From: Candidatus Kaiserbacteria bacterium
Lineage (GTDB): Bacteria; Patescibacteriota; Minisyncoccia; Phycocordibacterales; UBA12088
Assembly: GCA_003561715.1 (NCBI GenBank)
Contig: PWVU01000002.1
Coordinates: 1 to 12,742 of the forward strand
Length of the DNA stretch: 12,742 nucleotides
Direction of reading: 5' to 3'
The notes below the pieces were generated by a model, which saw only the letters and a program-made list of their open reading frames with translations, searched no databases and was not told the origin of the DNA. Shown here one piece after another: positions 6,665-12,742 of the stretch (positions are counted from its first letter, which is position 1; each line of letters starts with the position of its first letter). The translations under genes were made by a program, and so were the position numbers.

Positions 6665-7346
6665 TCTTGCGCATCAGCCTCACTGCAGCGCGTTCGCATT
6701 CTGTCCAATTGGGATTGCTCTCTCTTGCCTCAGATATATCGGTAAAGTACAAAGGTGGACCGAATACAATGACCGCTTTTCTGCGCCTCAAGAAAAAATC
6801 AGCATAGCTCATGCGCTCAAGTCCGATTATGCGCACAGGAAGTATCGGCAGTCCGCTGTGTGCCGTAAGAAATGACACGCCCCCTTTTGCTTGTTCGATA
6901 TCTCCGGTGAGATGTCTTCTTCCCATGGGAAATATGCACACACTGTATCCTTTTTGCAGTGCCGCAATGTGGTAATGCAATGCTTTTTCATAATCACACA
7001 CACCGACCGAGGCAGGCAGAGCACCTAACAGCTTGAAAAAAAAGCCGCCATATATATATCGCCGCCAACCCGTGTGCCGGTACTGTTTTCGCTCTTTTGC
7101 GACAAAAATAAGTGGCACATGGCGTGCTGCAAATGGAAGCGCCGCAACAAGCACCAGAGGGTCTATCTCGTGAGGGTGATTGGCTGCGAGTATGACGTTG
7201 GAGCGAAGGTCGCGCACATGTTCAACGCCTCGCATTTCCATGCGTAGAAAAAACCTGCAGAGCAGGATAAGCGGCATCTGCGCAAGTCGTTGTATGATAC
7301 CGGCAACTATAGTATAGCTGTTCACAGGTCGTACTAGTGTATACAC
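6651..7346 (-). CDS. plsC: 1-acyl-sn-glycerol-3-phosphate acyltransferase (PlsC) family protein
   Basis: A 231-residue protein of the lysophosphatidate acyltransferase superfamily, which transfers an acyl chain to lysophosphatidic acid to make phosphatidic acid at the membrane. The catalytic HX4D motif is present as 'NHPHEID' (His57, Asp62). A second block 'GGFFFKLLGALP' is at 100-111. The usual FPEGTRS block appears as 'FPMGRRHLTGD' at 139-149, with Met141 where Glu is expected and Arg for Thr. The final block 'LPILPVRIIG' is present. Residues ~13-35 are hydrophobic and probably a membrane anchor. The start is a GTG at 7346; a nearby ATG at 7353 is out of frame. No Shine-Dalgarno. It runs opposite to its neighbours, convergent with the broken paralog (14-base overlap) and divergent from the seven-helix protein. 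Substrate could differ from the textbook one because of the altered block. Confidence 0.85.
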   Translation of the reverse strand: MYTLVRPVNSYTIVAGIIQRLAQMPLILLCRFFLRMEMRGVEHVRDLRSNVILAANHPHEIDPLVLVAALPFAARHVPLIFVAKERKQYRHTGWRRYIYGGFFFKLLGALPASVGVCDYEKALHYHIAALQKGYSVCIFPMGRRHLTGDIEQAKGGVSFLTAHSGLPILPVRIIGLERMSYADFFLRRRKAVIVFGPPLYFTDISEARESNPNWTECERAAVRLMRKIMSL

Positions 7347-7352
7347 ACTTCA

Positions 7353-7361
7353 TGCTACAAT
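7353..7361 (+). promoter_or_regulatory. Extended -10 box (TGCTACAAT) for the seven-helix membrane protein
   Basis: TGCTACAAT, identical to the minus-strand box at 478-486, 35 bases before the ATG at 7397, giving a predicted leader of about 29 bases without a Shine-Dalgarno. It sits in the 50-base divergent gap next to the GTG of the acyltransferase gene. On the opposite strand the same bases read TTGTAGCAT, a weaker -10 candidate for that gene. Confidence 0.5.
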
Positions 7362-7396
7362 TCAATTACCATTATTAACCCTATCTACTCATTGCT

Positions 7397-8032
7397 ATGA
7401 ATCCTCTCGTGTTGCTCTTTTTTATTCATACAACGCTCGCAACCGCGCTTGTAGGCGGCATTTTCTTGCGAAGAAAACAGGCGGTTGCACGGTACTTCGG
7501 TGCAGGGCTTCTCCTGCAAACAGTCGGGTTTGCGTCGTGGACAATGGCGCTGCTCGTTCCTGAGCACCTGTCCAATCTTGTGACTATCGGCGCCGTCCTC
7601 ACCCTGATTTCATTTGTGCTGTTTTTACGCGCCGCTTCCGAGGATGTACCGACAGTGCTTAGAATGTCGATGGTTGTTTTGGGCGGTATATTTGTCTTTG
7701 CAACGTTTTACGTCGGTCGCTATGTCTTTCCCACGCCCAAGTTTATTTCCGAGGAAGGATTCCTGATATTCAATCTTGCCCCTTTTGTTCAGCTTCTCTA
7801 CATAACGGCACTTGTGCTTGTTGCAGTTCCGCTCATTGAAAAACTCGCCGCACTCTTTCGTCCAAGGTATGCATTGTTTATACGGTATGCGCTTGGATTA
7901 CAAGTTGTCGGTGCAATTGTACTGATAACCAGTGTCGACATCCTATCGCTTCTAGTTGCGGGCTGGGCGATCGGAGTATCCTACTTTGTGCTGTGGTTCA
8001 CGTTGCTTTTCCGAAAAGAGGTTTGGAACTAA
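7397..8032 (+). CDS. Seven-transmembrane-helix protein of unknown function
   Basis: A 211-residue, almost wholly hydrophobic protein. About seven helices can be drawn: ~3-24, ~33-53, ~60-80, ~89-112, ~128-150, ~160-178 and ~183-205, joined by short loops with basic residues ('LRRKQ', 'RPRY'). It ends 'LLFRKEVWN'. No catalytic or binding motif is recognised. The layout (seven helices with short loops, no soluble domain) is reminiscent of membrane sensor modules that normally precede a signalling domain, but no kinase, cyclase or other output domain follows in any frame, so this stays a guess. It has its own promoter-like box and is separated from the downstream operon by 280 bases. Confidence 0.7.
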   Translation: MNPLVLLFFIHTTLATALVGGIFLRRKQAVARYFGAGLLLQTVGFASWTMALLVPEHLSNLVTIGAVLTLISFVLFLRAASEDVPTVLRMSMVVLGGIFVFATFYVGRYVFPTPKFISEEGFLIFNLAPFVQLLYITALVLVAVPLIEKLAALFRPRYALFIRYALGLQVVGAIVLITSVDILSLLVAGWAIGVSYFVLWFTLLFRKEVWN

Positions 8033-8312
8033 CGTGCATTCAGAAACTTCCGTGGCCCGCACGTACCTCGCTTTTAGTAAGTGCCATTCGCTTGCGAGCG
8101 GGACAGCTTTTTGTGAGTGCTTTCGCTGTTGGGTTTGGGCATGTTCAATACGGTCTTGCGCATACGAGCGACCGAGGTGATCTCGTAGGCTTTGGTTCGC
8201 AGAGTAGGTGAGAATATGGTATACGTTACCAGTATTGATCACGAAAAGAAGGATCGGCTCTTGAAAGACCACACTAGACTTTTGAGTGAGAAACACGTTT
8301 AGCTTCCCGTGT
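8033..8312 (+). other. Gap of about 280 bases with no supported gene
   Basis: No frame on either strand gives a convincing product. Open frames present here are out-of-frame continuations or antisense shadows. There is a short inverted repeat at about 8088-8099 (CGCT-TGCG-AGCG) with a run of five T at 8108-8112, a possible weak terminator after the seven-helix gene. An extended -10-like TGGTATACG at 8217-8225 could be a promoter for the downstream operon, which would give a leader of roughly 80 bases to the small ORF. A 28-codon ORF at 8216-8302 is too short to support. Confidence 0.5.
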
Positions 8313-8513
8313 ATGGATTATCAAGTATACGAATGGCACAGTAATTCAGTGGTAGAAGTGGTACTGTGTGGTGTCGACCGGCGCGACAATTCATACGGGT
8401 CGTTGTCTTTTCGGTTTCTAGTATCAACACTGATCACAAATCGCAATACTGAAGTCCGCCAAAAGAAAACAATCACCGCACCTCGTGAGCGTGGTAAGAG
8501 TGAACCCGCATGA
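8313..8513 (+). CDS. Possible small protein (66 residues) upstream of the DUF3419 gene
   Basis: ATG 8313 to TGA 8511-8513, with the frame open back to a GTG at 8286. No family is recognised. The sequence has alternating hydrophobic runs that could be beta strands ('SVVEVVLCGV', 'SLSFRFLVSTLIT') and a basic C-terminus ('VRQKKTITAPRERGKSEP'). The main argument for it is its end: the stop overlaps the start of the DUF3419 gene as ATGA, the same arrangement seen between DUF3419 and UbiA. Against it: no homology, no Shine-Dalgarno, and a hairpin and tRNA-D-arm-like sequence at 8336-8369, so the stretch may instead be an untranslated leader. Confidence 0.35.
   Translation: MDYQVYEWHSNSVVEVVLCGVDRRDNSYGSLSFRFLVSTLITNRNTEVRQKKTITAPRERGKSEPA
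8336..8369 (+). other. Stem-loop with a tRNA D-arm-like loop ahead of the DUF3419 operon
   Basis: GCACAGTA (8336-8343) pairs with TACTGTGT (8362-8369): seven Watson-Crick pairs plus one G-U. The 18-base loop ATTCAGTGGTAGAAGTGG contains TTCAGTGGTAGAA, which is very like a tRNA D-arm. No anticodon arm or T-arm (GGTTCGA) follows, so it is not a tRNA gene. A second weaker dyad (GACAA 8385-8389 / TTGTC 8403-8407, then TTT) follows. It could be a regulatory leader element or chance. Confidence 0.35.
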
Positions 8514-9580
8514 GTTTAGTCAATTATAGTCAATGCTGGGAAGATACACAGGTGCTCAAAAAAGCGCTGGCAGTGAAGGGTGATGATGTGGTACTTTCCA
8601 TAACATCGGGAGGTGACAACACGTTCTCGCTTTTACTTGAAAAACCTCGCACCGTTGTTTCAATTGATAAGAATCCGGTTCAAAATTACCTGGCAGAACT
8701 AAAGTTGCGTGCAGCTCAGGTACTGAGGCATCCTGAGTACTTGGAGTTTTTGGGAGTAGTTGAGTCCGATATGCGGTATGAGCAGTATGGACGTGTTTCT
8801 AAGCACGCATCTGCAGATACAGGCGGGTGGATCAATGCCAATCCGGGTGTGCTTAAGCGAGGCATCATTCATTGTGGCAAGTTCGAGAAGTACTTGTACC
8901 ACTTCAGAGAGCGTCTCCTTCCCTTGGTGCACGCAAGACAGACCGTCCATGCGTTCGTCACACAACCGAGCATGGAAGAGCAGATCAGCTTCTATGAAAC
9001 CATCTGGAATACCTGGCGATGGAGGTTGTTCATGCGTATTGCAACCAATCGCTCACTGCTGACAACTTATGCTCGTCAGTCAGGTGCGCCTGGATACACG
9101 GACGCTCCAAATGAGTCCTACCGTGCTCAACTTGAGCGACTCACGTATCGCTCACATCTCAAACGGAATTATTACGTGCGTTATACGCTAACGGGAGCGT
9201 ATGGTGAAGTACTTCCGGAGTATCTTTCCGAAGAGAATTACGCACAATTGAGCGCAATTGAACCGTCTGCATGCGAATTTAGTCATTGCGACCTCCTTTC
9301 TTATCTGCGAAGTTCAGCGGACAATACCTTCACAAAATACAATCTTTCGAATACGTTTGAGTATCTATCCCGATACGATATACCCGATGTATGGAGAGAA
9401 ATTATACGCACCGCAAAACAAGGCGCCGTTGTTGCCTACTGGTGTAATCGGGTGGAACATGTTCCGCCGCCCGCGATAGCCCATATTGTGGTGCAACAGA
9501 GAGAACTTGAGCAAGAACTAAAAGCGCTTGATCGTCTCTACTTTTACAAAAGCTTTCACGTGTGTACGATCGATAAATGA
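8510..9580 (+). CDS. DUF3419 / BtaA-like S-adenosylmethionine 3-amino-3-carboxypropyl transferase
   Basis: A 356-residue protein of the DUF3419 family. Its best-known member, BtaA, moves the 3-amino-3-carboxypropyl group of SAM to diacylglycerol, the first step of betaine-lipid (DGTS) synthesis. Visible family marks: 'NYSQCWED' at 5-12, the SAM-binding loop 'SITSGGDNTF' (Asp36, Asn37), the acidic strand end 'VVSIDKNPVQN' (Asp53), 'FEKYLYHFRERLLP' in the middle, and 'YNLSNTFEYLS' at 277-287. Length is near that of the single-domain family members. No fused or adjacent BtaB-type N-methyltransferase is present, so if it acts on lipid the product may be a homoserine lipid rather than a betaine lipid, or the substrate may differ. 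Its TGA overlaps the UbiA start by four bases (ATGA). No clear Shine-Dalgarno. Confidence 0.88.
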   Translation: MSLVNYSQCWEDTQVLKKALAVKGDDVVLSITSGGDNTFSLLLEKPRTVVSIDKNPVQNYLAELKLRAAQVLRHPEYLEFLGVVESDMRYEQYGRVSKHASADTGGWINANPGVLKRGIIHCGKFEKYLYHFRERLLPLVHARQTVHAFVTQPSMEEQISFYETIWNTWRWRLFMRIATNRSLLTTYARQSGAPGYTDAPNESYRAQLERLTYRSHLKRNYYVRYTLTGAYGEVLPEYLSEENYAQLSAIEPSACEFSHCDLLSYLRSSADNTFTKYNLSNTFEYLSRYDIPDVWREIIRTAKQGAVVAYWCNRVEHVPPPAIAHIVVQQRELEQELKALDRLYFYKSFHVCTIDK

Positions 9581-10464
9581 CCGGAGCTATCAGCACAGCA
9601 AGACATTTTTACTTCTACCAAAAAGAACGATTTCCCCTTATTGTTCTGGGTCTGAGTCTGTTGCCTGCGATTGTAAGCTCGGGAGCGGTGGTGGGTGCAC
9701 AGGTGGATAGCAGGTTTGTGCTGACTGCGCTGGGGATCTCTCTGGCGTACTTGTTGCATATCAGAGTTATTGATGAGTTTAGAGACTATGCGCATGATCT
9801 TGAGCATCATGCGGATCGACCTGTTTCTTCCGGTGCCATTACATTAGCGGAGTTGCAACGTGTTGATTGGCTTGCGCTTTTGGTCATGGGTGTTGTATCG
9901 GCGTATGCAGGATTTCAGGCACTTCTTGTCGCGGGAGTGATGGTGTTGTATTCCCATGTTGCACGAAGAGAATTCTATATGGGAGCGCGTTTTCGCAGAC
10001 ATTTCTTTTTATACAATGCGGTAAATCTGATTCAGATATTGCTGTTGCAATTGTTGGTCTATACCATCGCCGATCCCACTTTTTCATTTACGACCCTCAT
10101 CGTTGTTCATTTTTTGTTTACTTCAACAGGCACCATTATTTTTGAATTCCTAAGAAAAGTGAAGAATCCCGGAGCAGATGGTTCCGGAAAAGATACGTAT
10201 ACATATTATCTGGGTCTCAATACCGCACTGCTCGTATATGCGATACTTGCCGCGCTTAATATCACCCTGTTTGCGAACGCCATGGCGTTGATGGTGTCTT
10301 CGATTGTGTACTGGCTCCCTGTTGCGGTAGTATTGGCTGGAGGTGCGTTTGGTACACTTCTGGTACATCTTGTTGCGAGAGTGGAGCGTACCAATAAGCT
10401 GATGCAGCTTTCTTTCATAGTAATGTACGGGGGATATAACATACTCCTTTTTCTGGCGATATAG
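9577..10464 (+). CDS. UbiA-superfamily prenyltransferase-like membrane protein
   Basis: A 295-residue protein with about eight to nine transmembrane helices. UbiA enzymes attach isoprenoid chains to aromatic or other acceptors inside the membrane, using two Asp-rich motifs that bind Mg-diphosphate. The first motif is present as 'RVIDEFRDYAHDLEHHADRP' (Asp66, Asp70, Asp74), followed by 'VSSGAITLAELQ', the usual Pro-(x)3-Gly continuation. The second region, between helices in the C-terminal half, reads 'FEFLRKVKNPGADGSGKDTY' (Glu190, Arg193, Lys194, Asp201, Asp206). It is divergent from the classical YxxKDxxD form but resembles a branch of the family with an 'RK...TY' version. The start codon overlaps the DUF3419 stop (ATGA), so the two are very likely co-translated and act together. 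The acceptor and prenyl donor cannot be inferred. Confidence 0.8.
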   Translation: MTGAISTARHFYFYQKERFPLIVLGLSLLPAIVSSGAVVGAQVDSRFVLTALGISLAYLLHIRVIDEFRDYAHDLEHHADRPVSSGAITLAELQRVDWLALLVMGVVSAYAGFQALLVAGVMVLYSHVARREFYMGARFRRHFFLYNAVNLIQILLLQLLVYTIADPTFSFTTLIVVHFLFTSTGTIIFEFLRKVKNPGADGSGKDTYTYYLGLNTALLVYAILAALNITLFANAMALMVSSIVYWLPVAVVLAGGAFGTLLVHLVARVERTNKLMQLSFIVMYGGYNILLFLAI

Positions 10465-10465
10465 T
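10460..10465 (+). promoter_or_regulatory. -10-like TATAGT spanning the UbiA stop codon, before the dikinase gene
   Basis: TATAGT (five of six of TATAAT) spans the UbiA stop codon (TAG 10462-10464) and ends four bases before ATG 10470. If active, its transcript would start at about 10472 and the in-frame ATG at 10479 would then be the first usable start. It may instead be chance. Confidence 0.3.
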
Positions 10466-10469
10466 TTAC

Positions 10470-12742
10470 ATGGTGTATATGCGTAGGGGAGGTAAGGCAC
10501 AAACACTCCAAGAACTTAGCGACACAGGTTTTAACGTGCCGTTTTTTGTTGTGTGTGATCGTACATGGGGCGAGAAAGAGATCATGCGTGCAGTTGATGT
10601 AGACATGCCGAACGTTAGATATTTTGCGGTGCGATCATCCGCTTTGGTGGAAGACGGCGCAACACAATCGTATGCCGGACAGTTTTACTCCGCGTTGGCG
10701 GTTGAACGTGAAGCGCTGTACCGCGAGGTGGAAAATGTGCGCACTTCGTTCAATGGTATGGACGGTGTCGTCATTCTTCAAGAGTTTATACCCAGTGACG
10801 TTTCGGGTGTCGCGTTTTCGAGTGTCGGCGATTATGTGATCATCAATGCCAATGCCGGACTGTGCAAGAATGTTGTTGAGGGTAAGGCGTGTGATGAATA
10901 CTATCTAAATGAAAAAGGTATGGTTGTTTCGAAGACTATCGGTGAGCATAAGCCGGCTCTTTGGTTTCGAGATGGACGGCTTGAAGAAGAGTCGTGCACG
11001 CAAGAGGCGTTGAGTGATGTACAGCGTAACGAGGTAGTCGCCTTGGCAAAGAAAGTCGAGACACACTTTGCGCAACCGCAAGATATTGAGTGGTGTTTTC
11101 GGGGAGACGTTCTGTATCTATTGCAGTCCCGACCAATAACGAGAAAAATTGCCGTACCTGAGCAGGAGTATTTTGATAGTGCCAATATTGCCGAAAGTTA
11201 CTCGGGTATTGTACTGCCGCTGACCGCTTCATTCGCTCGGCGTATCTACCGCATTGTGTATACTGATTTTTTACGAATGTCGGGCGTGCCACGGTCACTC
11301 CTCAAAAAACACGCATACGTCTTTGATAACTTGCTGGGATTTTTTCATGGTCGTATGTACTACAACATGAATAACTGGTATCGGCTTGCGCAATTTGTTC
11401 CGGGGTATAAAAGAAATAAAAAGAACTTCGAAACGATGATCACGAGTAATCTGCGCAAAGACATTGAGACGACCATAGTCCCAAGCGGCATGTTTACCGT
11501 GCTCTATCCCGGCATCGTGCTTGCCAAGCTGCTCGTATTTGGATTGACGACCCGACGATTTATACGATACGTCGAGCGTCATAGTGCCCAACTCAATGAC
11601 ACCGCCATCGAGACATTATCTTTTGCAGAGTGCAAAGCGCTATTCGACAGATTGGAGCGCGGCTTATTGCGCAAGTGGTACGTTACGCTCGAAAATGATT
11701 TTTTTGTTATGACGTACCTGGGCATCCTGCAACACTACTATCCTGAAAAACAACTACCCGGCTTGCTGTATTTCAAAAGCAAAGCTACCGAGCAGGTCGC
11801 ATACGTACAGCAACTAAGCAAGCGATTCAAAGAAGTTCCTGAGTTGTGGCGCGCGGTGCAAAAAAAAGACGCGCACGCATTCGTCTCCCTACTGCGTGAT
11901 CATCCTGATCTCAATGAATACTATCTTACGTACCTGAGGTTGTTTGGGGGACGCTTTGCCAATGAACTCAAACTCGAAACCGTTGGGATGGATGAAGATG
12001 TTACCAAATGCATGACCGTACTGCAGGCGTATGAAGCGTATGCGGCACCAACGGTCGCCGAGCATGCTGGCGATGTTGTCCCGCTTCCATACTTCAAGCG
12101 CTTGTTTTGTGGGTTCGCACTCAAAAAATTCAAGAAATACGCCGCGCGGCGAGAAGTATTTCGGTTATACCGATCGAACATGTTCTCGATCGCTCGGAGA
12201 ATATTCAGACGAGCCGGGGTGCTTATGGAGGAGCAGGGAATACTCAAGGAAGCGCAGGACGTCTTCTATCTTTCGGTTGAGGAAGTCTTTGAGGCGGTTG
12301 GACTGCATGAGGCACCTGATCTCTCATCGCGGGTGATCGAGAGAAAAAAAACGTATGCGCAGTATCACAAAGAAACGCCCCCCTCACATTTTTTAGCTGT
12401 TGCCGGTACTGTTGTGGATGCCGGTGGACAAGACACTTCACGATCGGTTTTAGTGCGAGGAGTGTCCGCAGGGATTGCGTCGGGCAGAGTACGGGTTATG
12501 AAAGAGTTTGCAATGCCAGAGAACATAGATTTTGAGATTCTGGTGACCAAACATACCGACCCCGGATGGACTACATTGATAGCTTTGTCAAAAGGGCTTA
12601 TTATTGAACACGGTGGGGTCCTCTCGCATGCTTCAATCGTTGCGCGGGAACTGGGAATACCGGCGGTCATTGGTGTTCCGGGAGCAACTGACACATTCAA
12701 AGATGGGCAACATATAGAAATAAACGGAACTACCGGAACCAT
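10470..12742 (+). CDS. PEP-synthase/rifampicin-phosphotransferase-like enzyme, 3' end beyond the window
   Basis: The frame is open for 757 codons from ATG 10470 (alternative ATG 10479) to the right edge. Domain 1 (~5-225) is a PPDK/PEP-synthase ATP-grasp domain: 'GGKAQTL' at 7-13, 'AVRSSALVEDG' at 53-63 (Arg55), 'VVILQEFIPSDVSGVAFS', 'DIEWCF' (Glu207) and 'LLQSRPIT' (Arg221). A ~420-residue, mostly helical middle region has little I recognise. Near the end is the swivelling phosphohistidine domain: 'TKHTDPGWTTL', 'GGVLSHASIVARELGIPAVIG' split by catalytic His720, then 'GQHIEINGTTG'. Relatives take the beta phosphate of ATP onto this His and pass it to pyruvate, rifampicin or other small molecules. 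The C-terminal PEP/pyruvate TIM barrel cannot be seen; the domain order (His domain near the end) fits the rifampicin-phosphotransferase type, where no barrel follows. It is the last visible gene of the DUF3419-UbiA operon, five bases after the UbiA stop. Confidence 0.85.
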   Translation, partial: MVYMRRGGKAQTLQELSDTGFNVPFFVVCDRTWGEKEIMRAVDVDMPNVRYFAVRSSALVEDGATQSYAGQFYSALAVEREALYREVENVRTSFNGMDGVVILQEFIPSDVSGVAFSSVGDYVIINANAGLCKNVVEGKACDEYYLNEKGMVVSKTIGEHKPALWFRDGRLEEESCTQEALSDVQRNEVVALAKKVETHFAQPQDIEWCFRGDVLYLLQSRPITRKIAVPEQEYFDSANIAESYSGIVLPLTASFARRIYRIVYTDFLRMSGVPRSLLKKHAYVFDNLLGFFHGRMYYNMNNWYRLAQFVPGYKRNKKNFETMITSNLRKDIETTIVPSGMFTVLYPGIVLAKLLVFGLTTRRFIRYVERHSAQLNDTAIETLSFAECKALFDRLERGLLRKWYVTLENDFFVMTYLGILQHYYPEKQLPGLLYFKSKATEQVAYVQQLSKRFKEVPELWRAVQKKDAHAFVSLLRDHPDLNEYYLTYLRLFGGRFANELKLETVGMDEDVTKCMTVLQAYEAYAAPTVAEHAGDVVPLPYFKRLFCGFALKKFKKYAARREVFRLYRSNMFSIARRIFRRAGVLMEEQGILKEAQDVFYLSVEEVFEAVGLHEAPDLSSRVIERKKTYAQYHKETPPSHFLAVAGTVVDAGGQDTSRSVLVRGVSAGIASGRVRVMKEFAMPENIDFEILVTKHTDPGWTTLIALSKGLIIEHGGVLSHASIVARELGIPAVIGVPGATDTFKDGQHIEINGTTGT

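Noticed and set aside
6640..6670. Bidirectional terminator between the broken paralog and the acyltransferase gene
   Set aside because: The two coding regions overlap at their 3' ends and no GC-rich hairpin with a T-run is visible.
7952..8296. Leftward ORF of 114 codons and rightward ORFs starting at 7956 and 7993
   Set aside because: They partly overlap the seven-helix gene in other frames and give low-complexity products without recognisable domains; no promoter or start context supports them.
8216..8302. 28-codon ORF 'MVYVTSIDHEKKDRLL...'
   Set aside because: Too short, no homology recognised and no coupling to a neighbour.
8337..8410. tRNA gene suggested by TAATTCAGTGGTAGAA
   Set aside because: No anticodon arm, no T-arm with GTTCGA, and no acceptor-stem partner at the right distance.
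1..12742. UGA recoding (as in Gracilibacteria/Absconditabacteria)
   Set aside because: TGA ends paralog 1 and the DUF3419 gene at the expected positions with overlapping downstream starts, and no TGA interrupts the intact genes.

Overview
The window looks like part of a genome from a candidate-phylum bacterium of the Patescibacteria/CPR group, probably a Parcubacteria-type lineage. This is inferred from two proteins. One is the two-helix membrane protein that runs off the left edge, with its 'PDWFWALA' start, 'LYPYQTLDSFW' centre and 'PKLLLKSQK..MPLIILP' end. The other is a DUF2339 giant membrane protein. Both are types I associate with that group. All three stop codons are used and TGA ends real genes, so UGA is not recoded here. 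Almost no gene has a Shine-Dalgarno sequence, and -10-like boxes (several of the extended form TGnTAnnnT) lie very close to start codons. No rRNA, convincing tRNA, CRISPR array, insertion sequence or phage gene was seen.

Layout: (i) 1-614 holds a leftward small membrane protein (cut by the window edge) and a divergent promoter region. (ii) 615-3122 holds the DUF2339 polytopic membrane protein, visibly more GC-rich than what follows. (iii) 3262-4398 holds a cyclopropane-fatty-acid-synthase-family methyltransferase lacking several residues expected of the classical enzyme. (iv) 4433-6664 holds three tandem paralogous membrane proteins. Each has an N-terminal ~45-residue UBA-like helical domain and a conserved C-terminal membrane hairpin with an 'RN..F.L..IP.IQILG' motif. 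The third copy carries an extra membrane block and is broken by two single-base frameshifts. (v) 6651-7346 (minus) holds a PlsC-type acyltransferase, convergent with the broken gene. (vi) 7397-8032 holds a seven-helix membrane protein of unknown function, followed by about 280 bases with no supported gene. (vii) 8313-12742 holds a tightly packed rightward set: a possible 66-residue protein, a DUF3419/BtaA-like aminocarboxypropyl transferase, a UbiA-superfamily prenyltransferase, and a PEP-synthase-like dikinase/phosphotransferase that runs off the right edge.

Four of these products (CFA-family methyltransferase, PlsC, BtaA-like DUF3419, UbiA) act on lipids or isoprenoids in characterised relatives, and a phosphotransferase follows them in the same operon. 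My main inference is that the window encodes a membrane-lipid remodelling or head-group module. That would be notable in a lineage generally thought to lack complete lipid biosynthesis and to depend on host or scavenged lipids. The DUF3419-UbiA-dikinase trio is the best candidate for an undescribed system. Its substrate and product cannot be read from the sequence.
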